64,000 nt of DNA from Coffea arabica (Eukaryota > Streptophyta > Magnoliopsida > Gentianales > Rubiaceae), in the NCBI RefSeq assembly GCF_036785885.1, contig NC_092312.1, forward strand, positions 11,984,001-12,048,000. The letters are read 5' to 3'. Positions within the stretch are counted from its first letter, which is position 1. Each line of letters begins with the position of its first letter. Position numbers and translations under genes: made by a program. The notes under the pieces are model-generated. The model worked only from the letters and a program-made list of their open reading frames with translations, did no database searches and had not been told where the DNA came from. Positions 13,430 through 26,400 of the stretch are shown here, one piece after another.

Positions 13430-14130
13430 GGGAAAATCGTTCAGAACATTTTTATCTAGGTTTTTGATTAGTTTTTGACTGAAATCTATCACATGTCTTG
13501 CACATAATCTTTTTTTGGGGATAAAATTGTCAAACATATTTCATATTATCTGATCTATAGTCCCTCATATTTCATAAAATGAATTTTTTTTCGTCCCTCA
13601 CATTTCACAAAATGAATTTTTTCATCTCTCGCATTTTGCAAAATGAAAAATTTCATCTCTCATTGATCATATGTACGATAGTTTTTTCTTATTTTTGAAG
13701 ACTCATATATATGTCTATTTGATTCCATGTGAATAGTACAAATAACATATAATATATTTTAATTTTAATTTTACCTGAATAAGCTAATTGTAGTTGTAAA
13801 TGAAATTAAATACATATATATTACATGCTATTTGTATTATTTAGATAAAATCAAATAGATATATACATGGATTTAAACAAAAAAAAACTATTCGTACACA
13901 TGATCAATGAGAGATGAAAAAATTGAATTATGCGAAATTTGATTTGATAATTTTATCCCTAAAACATGATCACGTGCAAGGGACGTGGTGGATTCCGACA
14001 AAAAACTAGTTAAAATAGGGACTAAATTTGATCAATGTAAATTTGTAAAGGATATAAAATTATATTTTTAAAAGTGAGGATGAAAAAAATTATTTTACAA
14101 AATGTGAGGGACATTTTGAACGATTTTTCC
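13430..14130. mobile_element. Non-autonomous MULE with 9-bp target duplication
   Basis: AAAGAAATA occurs directly left (13421-13429) and right (14131-14139) of the element. The left end GGGAAAATCGTTC matches the right end GGAAAAATCGTTC read on the other strand, and subterminal words such as GTCCCTCA and CATTTTGCAAAAT recur in inverted orientation. A 9-bp duplication with such ends fits the Mutator superfamily. The interior is AT-rich with no coding frame, so movement would need a transposase from elsewhere. Confidence 0.75.
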
Positions 14131-14515
14131 AAAGAAATATAGAAAGGAAAAGTACTAAATGGTCTCTAGAATATTTCATGACCAATTTAGACGTACAAAT
14201 TTTAAAATTTTAAATCCCTAGCCGCACCAATTCTTTTTTTCTTTTTGGCACTAATGGCATCTTAATATTTTTTTCTTCAACAGATTATTTATTAATATTA
14301 ATAGTTTCCAATCTATATTTTGATGATTCAAACTTGCAAGTCTTTTGGTTAGAAAAGTATCTTAACAAAATTGTCCTTCGTTATCAAATATTATTATAGT
14401 ATATGTTATGTTATGTATAACAAATCAATGCTCTCTGAACGAATTAAGTGACAATCTATATCTATATAAATTTGAGAAGGGATTTTTAGCAACAAACCTC
14501 CACGCATCTTCCCAC

Positions 14516-15081
14516 TATCAATTTCATTTTTCTAGCATTCCACATTTAATTTAATTTATAAAATATATTCCTCTCAATTTCCACATCTACTTTTCACATT
14601 TGAAATTGTTTGTTACTTTTTAAAATCATTTCATTTCAAATTGTTGGTTAATGTGCATGTTATCCTATTTGAATTTCAACCCATCACTTTTTCCGATTGT
14701 CTTGCGTTATTTATGATTCTACAACAATTAAAACTTCTATAAGACCATAAGAAGAGATAACAAATATATCATCCTTTCATACTTTCTTATTAATTTCATC
14801 CTATCAATTTCATTTTTCTAGCATTTCACATTTAATTTAATTTATAAAATATATTCCTCTCAACTTCTACATCTACTTTTCACATTTGAAATTGTTTGTT
14901 ACTTTTTAAAATCATTTCATTTCAAATTGTTGGTTAATGTGCATGTTATCCTATTTGAATTTCAACCCATCACTTTTCCGATTGTCTTGCGTTATTTATG
15001 ATTCTACAACAATTAAAACTTCTATAAGACCATAAGAAGAGATAACAAATATAACATCCTTTCATACTTTCTTATTAATTT
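14516..15081. repeat. 286-bp tandem duplication, two near-identical copies
   Basis: The segment beginning TATCAATTTCATTTTTCTAG at 14516 recurs at 14802 and both copies end in CTTATTAATTT (near 14796 and 15081). The copies differ at only a few positions. They abut directly, so this looks like a local duplication and not a pair of LTRs. There is no coding content. Confidence 0.85.
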
Positions 15082-15084
15082 AAA

Positions 15085-15228
15085 TAAGTAAGATTATTTA
15101 CACTCCAGTTTTGTTATTCACACTTCAATAATCATTTTGATTATATAATTTTCATTAATTAGATTATATGATAAAATAAATAGTGGAATTGCAAATAATA
15201 AAAAATGAAGTGCAAATAACATTTTCTT
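15085..15228. mobile_element. Small palindromic MITE-like segment
   Basis: TTTGTTATTCACACTTCA near 15106 pairs with TGAAGTGCAAATAACATT near 15207, so the segment could fold into a hairpin of about 120-140 bp. It directly abuts the 286-bp duplication. No target-site duplication was established. Confidence 0.35.
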
Positions 15229-17247
15229 AAGTAAGTAGTGGCTCCACTTATATAGGAGTTTGGTTTGAAATTTATTAGTGAGAGGGTAAATAAAAAGAAA
15301 ACATTGCCAAACTTAGTAAAAGTAAAAAAGTAAATGATAATATTTTATCTTTTAGCTTAGTAATCCTAAGTAAAAGGCCAAAATTAAATAAAAAACAAAA
15401 AGGAAATAATGTCGTGGATTTAAAAAATCAAGAATAGTACCATTCATGAAATCCAAATTATGAAATCACTAAATAAAAAAAAAAGTACTACTAGCTTTTT
15501 AATGTGGATTTTTTTTAAATATTCATTTTTGATAAAAAAAAATAATGATAATAACAACACCAATTCTACCAAAATTTTTTTAAAAAGTAACATTATAGTT
15601 TAAGAGAGAGATGTAAAACATTCAACCCTAAAATACTACTTAATTTGTATACGCCTGGCCCAAATTTGACATTAGACTTGAATAAGAGCACAAAACCCAA
15701 ACACTAAAGATAACTTTTGGTATTATTAATTATTTTATGTATTCTTATTGCTGTCTTCATATGTAAATATGTATTTGCTATGCTAAATATATATATATAT
15801 ATATATTGATTGTAGTACTTGAGGATATTATAGATATTATCAGTTTTTCATTTCTATTTTTAGATACTAATACTTGCAACCATTGTAATCAATTTTTAAT
15901 TTTATATTTTTATTATGATAGATAAAGTTAAATATATTGGGTAGCAGGGATAAGAATCTAGATGTTAGGTATAGGGGGGGAGGGAGGGAAGAAAATGGTG
16001 AGGAGTTGAAAAGTGGCAGAGAATGTTGAAGAAGAAATATGGGTTACAAAGATGGGTGGAGAAGGAGAGAAGAAGAATGGGGAATGCAGGGATATGACAG
16101 AGATGACAAAAAATAATAATAATAGAAATAGTGGTACCATGATAGAAGATATGAAAGTCATAGGAGGCATTTGATGACTAGCTGGCAGATAAGAGAAGAG
16201 GGAAATGATGGTGATTTTTAATAATTTTGAAAACTCTAAAAACACATATTACGGAGATTTTTTTTAAAATATACATTAAAATTTATGAAAAATGATAATC
16301 TAAATGCAGTCAACAATTTTAGGGGCACAAGATAGAAGAAAGATTTTTTTTTTCTAAAAATGGAAGAAAATAAATTGGTTATAATTTATTTTTTTATATT
16401 ATAAGTTTTGATACGTGGATATAACATAATATGTTTTGTCGGATATTGATAAATTAATTTTTTTTTTAGAAAACTCTTCTTATCTTACCACCTAACCTAA
16501 CTCTTTCCTTAAATGCGTTAATAATTCTTTTATCATGTAAATCATTATAGATTATTTTTTTTTTCAAAATATTAAGCATACACTTCTTTAAAATTTTTAG
16601 TATATATATATATATTATTCTATACCACAATATATAAATATATATAATATTATTTTGATTTGAAATATAATTCTGTGCATAGTCAAAATACTAGTTCCAA
16701 AAACTCCCAAACAAAAAAAAAATCTAAAAAGATATCTTGCGTTATCCATTTAAGAATCCCCTAGAATTTGGAGTTAACAGGTGGGCCGGTGGGATACTGG
16801 TAAAGTTTTTTTTTTTTTTTTTTAAAATTCAAAAATGGTTTTTTTTTCTTTTAATCTTTTATTTCACATTTACATTTTTTTCAACTGGATAGATCAATTT
16901 TTTGACCTGAAGGACCAGCCTCTAAATAAACTATTTAGGGACCATGTAATCTAACCATAAGAGTTAAAGCATTGAACAGAAATTTAACAAAATAATTTAG
17001 AGACCATGTGGTTAATTTGACAATATTCTTTTTTTTTTCCTTCCGAAACGATAGAGGAGTTAATTTGACAATATTCAAAACAGCAAAACTCCAGAGCTTG
17101 ACCCTAATGATTGTTACTTTGTCCCCAATTTCTTCCGCCTCAAAAACGCGGTAACACAGAAACAAAACTCTTCAATCTTTCATACAACCCCATCCGGCCA
17201 TCCCCCAGCAGTTTAGGCTTTAGACACCCAGCATCTCCCCTCAAAAT

Positions 17248-19732
17248 ATGGATACGAAAGCTTCCCATCGGGAAGATCTATCATCAGCACAAGCAGTATT
17301 GATGGGAGCTTTAGCTCCTGGGGTCAATGTCAGTACAACGTTCCCAGTCCATCGTCTCCTTATAATTTCCCAAATCCTAAAATTCACTTCCCATTTGTCT
17401 AATTGGTTTTCTGATTTCAGGGTCCCACTTGGAATACACTAAAGATTGCATTTTTGATGCTGGGTGTAAGTCTGGTTGCTATGCTAGGCTTAGCATTCTC
17501 CTCTAGTGACTCTACATTGACCCTCCATGTTGCAGTTTTTGTTTTTCTGGCTGGAACCCTTTTCTTTCTTTTAAGCAGGTAGCTTAATTGATCCTTCTAC
17601 TTAAAACCCTTTATTTTCTTTCACTTATTCTTTTTTCCTTTTATTTGGTTGTTTGTCTGGTTATTTATGCATTTAAATTATATATATCTAATTATAAGGC
17701 ATGAATTTGTACATAGTCGACAGTTGGGAGTAAGAATAGCATATGATGCGAATTTGGTGGACTTTCTATGATTACCTATCCAATGTGAACTCATCATGAA
17801 GTGGTGCAAATTTGTCGCAGAGTTGCTTATTCCTCTCGTTCAGCTGGAGATTGAATGAGTAGTGAATTAATAATTTCTTGTTGAGATACTTGGAAAAAAA
17901 ATGTTGAATGTAAACTCAATATGAAGCAAAGAAAATCTAAATCTCTCATGTTAGCCTATACTTGATGATACATGCTCTTATGCAAATTTTGCCACCAACT
18001 GCATACCTTGCTTGTATATATAAAGCTTAGGACACCTATTCTAGGTTTTTCTCTCTTTTTTATCTTTTTCTAAATACTTTTTGGCTGAGTGGTTGTGTTT
18101 CTATTGTTCAAAGTGAAACTTAGTGAGTTGTAGCTGCGGCTTGTGAAAGTATTGACGTGAAAGGTAAACCTTAGTCATGAGACCACTACCATTGAAGGTT
18201 GGCAAAGACTTATGGATATGGAACAGTACCCCTCCCTATAAGCATAGTAAAGTTTGGTGCAACTCTAAGGTTGTGGTAGCTTTGTATAATTGTGGTGGCG
18301 AGGCAATGTCATGATTTTTCTGTCCTCCCCTCTCACAAAGTGTCTTGCTGGAAAGCTCTTACAAGAGCAAGCATAAATGGTATTCCCGTAAGAGATGTGG
18401 TGCATGTAAACATATTTTTATTTAGTCCATAGAGTAGAGGTGATGCATGATCATGTGAACATTCCAAGTGATTTTCAACATTCATAGGCTTTGGGAAAGT
18501 TAAACTGATAAAATTTTTTGGTTCGTTGCTTGACCCTAGATTGATTTAATTCATGGATTATTGTAAGTAGTCATATCCTACTAAACATTTTCGTGCCTCA
18601 ATCTGGAGAAGATACAACTTAAATTCATTTTGGTACTAAACCATTCTTTGCCCAGAATATAAAGAAGACACAAGCTAAGTTCCTCTTGGGAGCACATGTT
18701 ATATTACTTTAGGAAACCATAGATAATGTCTGCTGTCCTACTTGCAAGTGCATTTGGCCTTCCTGAAGATTGTTGCTTTTAGAATAAATCATGGAAGACA
18801 GATTGAACTCAAATTCTAAGCTTCTATAACTAAGGTCTTTGAGCTTAAAAATTGTGGTAATCTTTTCCATCTCATATAAAATGTATGTGTATGAATGTGC
18901 AATGGAATCATGGCGAAGAAAATTGAATTCATCTTAGGGTAATCTATGATTCTATATGAAAGGGCTGTTTTGGTTTTGACAGCTCACATGTAAAGGGTAG
19001 TGAGTGAGGAGCATTTTGGCGTGAAAAGGACAGGGCAGAAACAGTTGCTTTATAAGAATGATGGCTTTCAGACATAAACATTGGCCAGGGATCTAAAGTA
19101 AGGAATTTTTGCAAGCAACACCAACAGAATATGTTATATTGCAAATGTTTGTGGTGTCTTTTGAATGGCTTTTACTCGTGCACTGCATGTGAGAAATGAT
19201 GGGCCTGAAGGAGAAATAAAGGAATATGACTGAAGTGCAAAAAGGATTAACCATTGATTGCTTTTTAGTCGGGGTTTTATTTTGATGAACAATCAAGGTT
19301 GTGATGTAACAGAAACTAAATATTAAGAGCTAAGATGAAAATAGTGCTAAACCTTGGGCCAGGTTTAATGTAATAACCCCTTTTATTTATCTGTGCTCCT
19401 CTTTGGCAAATCCTATGTGGACTTTTTTCTTATTGACTATGTTTTTCAAGTTTGGCAAACGGTGATAATAATCTTTTTTCTGGTGACTTTTATCCTTTGG
19501 CTGTTCTGGATTTCCAGTTGATTTATGTTAATACTAAATTAGTCAAGTAGAATTGGATCTATGCTCCAAATGTTTTTTTTTTACTTGAAAGTTTTCTTCT
19601 CTGTATTCATATACCTATTCATTCTGCAGCTTTCTTGCACAGACTGGTCTGGTTTCAGTGGAGCATCAAATGCAAGAAATAGGTTTGGCACCCAAAAGTT
19701 TTGGGGATGTTAAAAATGATAAGAGTAATTGA
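17248..19732 (+). CDS. Small two-helix membrane protein, Pkr1-like V-ATPase assembly factor, 113 aa
   Basis: Exons 17248-17328, 17421-17578 and 19630-19732 join in phase to 113 residues. A soluble N-terminus with LAPGVNGPTWNTLKIAF (residues 23-38) leads into two hydrophobic helices at about 34-53 and 60-82. A short polar tail ends in lysines and asparagine. The size, the two helices and the PGxN-type motif just before helix 1 match the Pkr1 family. The yeast member is an ER factor that helps assemble the V-ATPase membrane sector, and plant proteins carrying this domain are annotated by similarity. The ER location and V-ATPase role here are therefore inference. The first donor (AAT|GTCAGT) is weak, but its use is needed to keep the frame. 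Intron 2 (17579-19629, 2.05 kb) holds nothing recognised. Confidence 0.65.
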
Positions 19733-22571
19733 CATCCAAATAAAAAATATTTACAAGTGATACATGTATGATTTCTGAAAAGAGAAACCCCTAAATGGCT
19801 AACTGGCATCTGCAAGGAGGTAGGAGGAGGAAGGGGAAAGACCAAGCGTCCTTGGTCAATCATTGCTTCTGTGCTGATCTTCATTTACGATGGAGCAGTG
19901 TCAGTCTTCCTTCTGCTCCTTCTCCTTTGATTTACTCTTTCTGGACTTTATGAAGCAGAAACATGAGCAGCAGGGAAATTGCAACAAGAGCTTCATGCCT
20001 TATCTTTTCTGGATGATGGCAATGTTCAGAATACCAAAATGTATAGGGTGTTACAACCCTGTTTTCTCTTTTTATTTGCTCTTGGATTCTATTCTGTCCT
20101 TGAAAAGATGAAGATGCCTAGCTTTTTTGTCGAGTGAGTGATGCATCTTTATCTTTATGTTGTATGTACGTGTCTTCTAAACACTCTAATGCCTTGTGAA
20201 AGAAAAGGTTCTTTTTCAGAATTCCAGAAAAGAGAGTTACATTTCATTATTTAAATAATTTTGCTTAGTTGATTGGACTAAGCATAATGATCATAGTATT
20301 GTATACCAATATTTGTTCCTGTATTTTTTTGGATAGGTAGTTATTAACCCTTAAAGGTGCACGAAGGATGGAATAACTTTGCCTTGCCGCTCAAAGTAAT
20401 GTGATCTTTAGCAGAGATGGTTTTCACTTTGTATCTTCCTTGCCATCCGGTAAGTGCCTTGCCTAGCTATTAATATTAAATTACTCTCCTGGTCAAATTC
20501 TTTACTGTTCTATGCCCCTTTCACCCAGCCTGCTGCGACCTCAAAACACTGAGGTTTCAACCGTTTGATAATTCATGCCAATCAAAGTCCCAATTGTCCA
20601 AGGCTCCAATCCCAATACGAACCATATTAATTTCCTATGAATTTTCATTTTGCCTTTTAATCCACAATTCTACTAAAAAACAAATATACCCATCACAATG
20701 TAATTGCCAATATTACAGCACTTTCCGGACCTCTCGTTTACACTTCATCTTCTGAGCCGCCCAGAGCGGCTATCCGTTAACAAGTGCTGGCTAAAATTTC
20801 CAAACCAAATTTATAATGCTTTTCTATAATAACATTTTGTAAAATGACTTCTTATTCCTTACTACAGCCAAATTGGTCTGAAGACTCATTTAATTGGCAA
20901 TTTTTCTTTGAACAGGCTCTCAGAATCCATAACTCTGATCTAAATGGAATGGACATTTTTTTAACAAAAAGAAAAAAGAAAAAGATCTAAAGGGGCAGAA
21001 TTTTTTTTTTTTAATTTTTTAAAAGAAAATTAAAGACCAGGTATTCCATCTCTGATCCTGTGAGCTTTGTCCAACTTAAATGAGATGATGCAAGACGTCA
21101 AAAATGAAGCCATTGCAACTTTCAAGTTTAAGTAGCAAACCTAAAGTTTAGTTCAAACAAAAAAGATTGTGTAAAATGAAAACAAAAATTGGACCGATAA
21201 TGAGGATTAAGCTCTCGAAAGTGCATATTTGGTAAAGTTAAGCATTTTGTCATAGGATTTAGATAAATAGTCTATTTCAAAGGAATATATAATTAGTGCC
21301 TGAAGTTAAGCTTTTCCTAGTTGTAGGAATTGGCTATGTAGTCTACGTGATTGTGATTGAGACTGTACATATGAAAATGTGTACATATGCCGGCCTGAAG
21401 TTATGTAGAAGTGTCTTATCACTAAGGATATGAAAAAGTAACTCAAAAGAACTAACACGTGGATCGGTGAAATTTAGAAATTAGAGTAGAAATCTTCGTA
21501 ATTATGAAAACTTCATCGGAGTCTAGTTACCACGTGTCTGGTTCTGCCTTGGAACACAATTGCATTATTGTTTCATAGTGCGAAAAATAGAATTCAAACT
21601 TGATTGAGATTGATTGAATTCGATTAAGGTGGATTTGGTCAAATTTGAGTAAGGTAAAATAAACTCGATTAAGCTCAACTTTGAAGAATTCGATGAGTTT
21701 AAATTACTCGAGATCGATTCGACTTGATATCAGTTCTATGTCTAATCCAGCTTACTTACCAAGTTTGTTGTTCTGCCTGGGAACGTACTTGCAATCTTGT
21801 TTCATGGTGTAAAAGCTGGAAAATAGAATTCGAACTCTCACCTTTTCTTTATGGATTTTTTTTTTTGGCGCTGCTGATGCTGTGAGTTGATTCCTTGGTG
21901 TCTCTTTTTCCTTTGGTTAATGCACCAAGGACAAATGCAGTTTCTCTAAACTGCCCTATTTCGTTTCGAAATGGCCTCAATTTTTCCTATCTAACTCTTT
22001 ACATTTGTCCATCAACAAATAATTTTTGTGTTTGTCCCTCTCTTCTTACATATGCATGCAACTCTGCCGTAACGTATAGCAATTCTCATCACCATTTGCA
22101 TTCTCAAGCTTTCATGCGTTCATTTAAAAAAAAAAAAAGAAAGAAATTCAGCATTGCCCGCGTTTTTCAATTCAAGAAAATATATTTAGTTCTCTTTCGA
22201 TTTTTATGCATTTGAAAGTCTCATTTTAAATTCACTTTTTCCTCATATATGCCTAGACTGAGGTTGGCTTAGGAGACCAAAGCTTCAATAGAAACTGTCA
22301 AAATCAAAGCGTTCAGTCCTTCCCTTTTTCCCTTTCTTTCGTCCACCACCCCAGGATAATATTAGGAGCCACAATTTCATTTGGAAAGAAAAGCAAAATG
22401 ACTGGGGGGAAAACAAAAGGAAACAAAAAGAGGCGGGCTTATTTTTAATACATCATAGGTTTAGAACGCAAGTCAAATTTCCAACGTTCTTCAAAAGGTC
22501 AAAAATACCCCTGTGAGGGAGATACGTGGCATAAATTAATTTGGTTGGCACAGGCAAGAATACATTGCACC
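19733..22571. other. Intergenic stretch, no convincing gene
   Basis: The first part is the probable 3' UTR of the Pkr1-like gene. The remainder has only short open frames. An imperfect direct repeat of about 65 bp occurs at about 21538-21605 and 21770-21838 (shared words TTCTGCCT, GGAAC, TTGTTTCAT and AATAGAATTC). It flanks a degraded GATTGA/CTCGATT-rich segment that resembles the repeat at 3040-3330. Confidence 0.5.
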
Positions 22572-22840
22572 CACTTGGAATCCTCGGTGACATGTTTTTC
22601 TATGTCAATTCAATGCCACTTATAATACACCTGAGATCCTCGGTGACATGTTTTTCTATGCCAATCCAATGCCACCTATAATATTATGTCAAGTATTCTA
22701 TTATTATTTACATTTTAATTTTCTAATAATTCAACTTGATTTGGTTTAACATAAATGTAAATAATAACAGGATAGTTGTCACAATATTATAAGTGGCATT
22801 GAATTGACATAGAAAAACATGTCACCGAGGATTCCAAGTG
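22572..22840. mobile_element. Hairpin MITE with an extra left arm, upstream of the LEUNIG-like gene
   Basis: The left arm starts CACTTGGAATCCTCGGTGAC at 22572, and the right arm (22786-22840) is its near-perfect inverse over about 55 bp. A second, slightly diverged copy of the left arm lies in direct orientation at 22631-22681, so the element has two left arms and one right arm. The transcript would form a long hairpin. No clear target-site duplication was found, so the superfamily is not assigned. It ends about 590 bp before the downstream ATG. Confidence 0.7.
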
Positions 22841-22841
22841 C

Positions 22842-22849
22842 CATAAATA
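22842..22849 (+). promoter_or_regulatory. Possible TATA element of the LEUNIG-like gene
   Basis: CATAAATA lies immediately after the MITE and before a long CT-rich leader-like stretch that leads to the ATG at 23432. Position and composition fit a core promoter. The motif is short and could be chance. Confidence 0.25.
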
Positions 22850-23221
22850 GGACCCATCCTTGTCCTTCCACCGTCCCAGCATTTCCTTTGTCTGCTTTCG
22901 CGGAAGAGGTGGGGGAAGAAACAAAAGCCCAAAAACACGAGGGACAAAAACAAGCCAATTTCTTGCCAGATAGTAAAGTCAAGCCAATTTCTTTTTTCCA
23001 CTTCGACTCTCACCGACAAATATTGCTATGAAAATCCAAAGCTCCACTACTCTTTTTTCTTCTTTTTCTTGGTCTCTTCTCTCTCTTACTCAAACCATAT
23101 TTTGTTTCTTTCTTCTTTTTTTCTCTTTCAGTTCAACTTTTGCATGGCTCTCTGTCCATAACTCCCTTCTCGGTACACTGGTACATTACTGCTCCACCGC
23201 AACCCACTATTTTCGCTCAGC

Positions 23222-23252
23222 GCACACCCACACCCACACCCACACACACATT
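23222..23252 (+). repeat. ACACCC microsatellite in the probable 5' UTR
   Basis: About five units of ACACCC passing into an AC run lie about 180 bp upstream of the LEUNIG-like start codon, within a pyrimidine-rich leader. Confidence 0.7.
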
Positions 23253-23431
23253 TTGTATCTGGCAAGAACTCAAAGTGGTTTTAAGCAGTTTCTTTTCAAG
23301 TTGTAGCTTCTCTTTTCTTTTCTGAAATATTTTTCTTATGAAGAGTCCAAGATTATCAACTCTGGAAAAACCACGTTTTTTTTCCTTTTCTTTTTCTTGC
23401 AGTGAAGGGGTAGTTATTTATCATCTTGATC

Positions 23432-26400
23432 ATGGCGGAGTGGAATCCTCAGAAAGTGTAACTTTCCCTCTTTTCTTGTTTTTTTCAGAATAATTGGTTC
23501 ATCTCACTTTCCCTATTCTCTTGTTTTATTGATTACAGCTGGAATTGTTCTGACATACCTCGTGTTTTTTTTTTTATTTTGTTTCCACTTTTTTTTTGGC
23601 AGTCTTGATAAGTATGTTCATGACTACATGATCAAAAAGAACATGCATGAGGCTGCTGAGATATTTGTCCAGGAGGATAACCTTGGTGAACATGCAGTTG
23701 GTATGTGTTCAGCATACTATACATTCCAATCTCTTAGTTCTAATAGATGCATTTATGTCTTATCAAATGATTCCTTACCATACTTGCCATTTTTAAAAAT
23801 TATTGTCCTTGTTTTATTATTATTTTTTAATTTTTCCTCTTTGTGTGGTATGCAATATTAGCTTAATTGGACAATCTTGATAATTCATGTGTTGCATGAT
23901 CAATCTGATGATATATTTTGGTTGTCTTAATATCAACTATTTTCTTTGTCATAATAATTGATGTAGTGACATATGGTAATCATGCATCTTATAAGTAGTT
24001 GATGAAATCTATCCCTTTACTTGATTTTTCAATACATATGTTATCCATCTTGAGTTAAATGGCTATTTATATTAATATGTCATTTGTAAAGCAAGTAGTT
24101 AATGCTAATCCAAATTTTTTTCCTTGGGGAAATGTCTCAGCTATTGATTGTCCTGAGGGGTTTTTGAAAGAATGGTGGTCTTTATTTTGGGACATATACT
24201 GTTCTAGGCTTTCACAGGCCAATGAAGTTGGTGCAGCGGAACCTTCTCCAGAGGTATTGTCTACTGAATCTTTAATTGGTCATTTTAGCTGTATTATTGG
24301 TTGCAAAGTTCATTATCGCATGTATTCCATGTAAATCTCAGGATATAGTGCCACCAACCGGGAATGTGCTACAAAATATCCCTCCTATCATGCCAAGGCC
24401 TATTATGCTGAGGCCACCAGTGAGTCAACAAACAACTAGGAACAAGCAGCAAAACCCCCTTGCTTCATTGCCAAGGCCGCAATTGATTCAGCAGGCCCTG
24501 AATTCAATGCAAACAACCTTCCCTCTTCTGTCAAGGCTGGAAATGATCCAGCAGCCCGTGAATGCAATGCAAACACCCTTTCCTATGCTGCCAAGGCCGG
24601 AAATGATCCATCAGGCCATGAATGCAATGCAAACACCCTTTCCTATACTGCCAAGGGCAGAAACAATTCAGCAGGCCATGGACGCAATACAAACATCCTT
24701 TCCCATACTGCCAAGGCCAGAAATGATTCAGCAGGCCATGAATGTAATGCAAGCAACCCGTCCTATACTGCCAAGGCCAGAAATCAATCAACAGGTCATG
24801 AGTGTGATACCAATGTCAAAGCTGGATTTCTCTTCAAATTTTGCTGTCGGTCGAGGATTTGGTATGCACTGTGGAGAAATGCCAACTTTATTCTCAAAAA
24901 TGTATGACCAAGAGTATCTGAAGTGTTCTTTTACAGATTTAACTGCTAATTTCCAGCTTCTTGAAGTTGAAAAAATGACTCAAATGCTTCCATCTTCGAG
25001 CAACTTCAGGTACATTCAACGAAAACAGTATGATAAAATTAACTTGTCTTCAAATAAATTCCCATCTGTTGGATTAGGTAGTCCTGTCTTATCATTTATT
25101 GATAGTATACCTTGGCTCTCCCCATCTCTCAGTTTTCAGCTGATTGAAGTATATGAAAACTCTTGCTTATTTTTATTCAAGAATTGACATTGGAAATAGT
25201 GATAATTGTTAGCGCTAGACCTTTTTGTGTTTACTGGGCATTTATCACTTGGCCAAAGAGTCAACTTTCATATCTTTTTGGGCAACTACTAGGCCCCTAG
25301 CTGTTCAATGCATGCAAATTGCATGTCTGAAGTAGTTGCTCATAATTGGTTGTAACTTGAGCTCCTGAATAGTGATGGGATGTGCATTTTTTAGCCCTGT
25401 GGATTCATAAAATCCCAAATGATTAAGATTTACTTTTATATCTTAAATGTGTTTTTATATTTTCTCCAACCAATATTGATGTCTTTCAGCCGACAGCACC
25501 AAATTCCAGAGGAGATTCAGAGGCAAAAGATGTTTGAGAATATTCAAGCACAGTTTGCCAGAGTATGCTTATGTTTATGTTGATAATAAGAGCATCTGCT
25601 TTCCTAAAACTAAATTCAAGATAACAAAGCCTTACCCTTTCGCAGGATGGTGGACATGGTTTAAATCTTGAAACATCCAAAGATGCTGTCCCAGTACCTC
25701 AAGGAGCACCTCAGGCTGCAGTGCAAGAAAGAGAAGTTTTTGACGCTGGTGAGTTTTCTTCCTGCTTTCAGATCTTTTCAAAATTAATTTCACTTATATT
25801 GCAATTATTTTTCTGCATCTTATACATGTTAGATTATGACAATGAATCACCATACATTCTAATACTGAAAAATTTATGCATACAAAATAACTGCTTTAAA
25901 GCTGGAGCAGCACTAACTTTGAAGTATTCTTGCGTGATGACTTGTTTCAAACATAAGATCATGATGGTTTAATTGAATTGCAAATATTATATCAATAACT
26001 GTAGACTGAAGCCACCATTCTTCAGATATTTTCATAACTAGTATGTTTAGTATGCTTACACTATGAGATAACGAGTCAGATATGCAATATGGCAAATACA
26101 TCTTCTTTCCTCTCTTTTGTCCTTTATCAATTTTCAGAATTCCTTTTAAAAATTGTATCACATTTTAAGTCAAGAAGCCTTAACCACATTATTTGGAAGC
26201 AACAACATGCATCTTCTTTCTATATTTAGTTCATTGTTTGGCTTATTTATTCATAAATGACCAGTTAAAATTCCATTTGTCACACTGTTCAAATTCATCC
26301 AATGGTCTACCTTTACTTTAAATGGGTGAAATTAATTCTCTGTGTCAAACTAGGTGCAAATGATATTAACATTTTTAATGCATTTTCCTTCTAATCTGCT

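Larger units (their letters stand above)
11724..17110. other. Gene-free AT-rich interval between SMG7L and the Pkr1-like gene
   Basis: The first few hundred bases are the probable 3' UTR of SMG7L. The rest is AT-rich and contains two inverted-end elements, a small A-tailed insertion and a 286-bp tandem duplication, listed separately. There is an (AT)n tract near 15788 and several long A or T runs. From about 15230 to 17100 I see no gene or defined element. Confidence 0.6.

Noticed and set aside
14516-15081. The 286-bp direct repeats as a pair of LTRs
   Set aside because: The copies abut with no internal sequence and lack TG...CA ends.
15958-16245. 95-codon minus-strand frame rich in Phe, Ser and Pro
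   Set aside because: It is the antisense of a purine-rich (GAA/GGA) low-complexity stretch; no motif and no gene context.
23222-23252. ACACCC repeat as telomere-like sequence
   Set aside because: The plant telomere unit is TTTAGGG/CCCTAAA; this is an ordinary microsatellite in a leader.
24531-24791. Open frame on the minus strand with repeated GCLHCIHGLL-type peptides
   Set aside because: It is the antisense of the 60-bp minisatellite in exon 4; the repetition is inherited from the sense strand.
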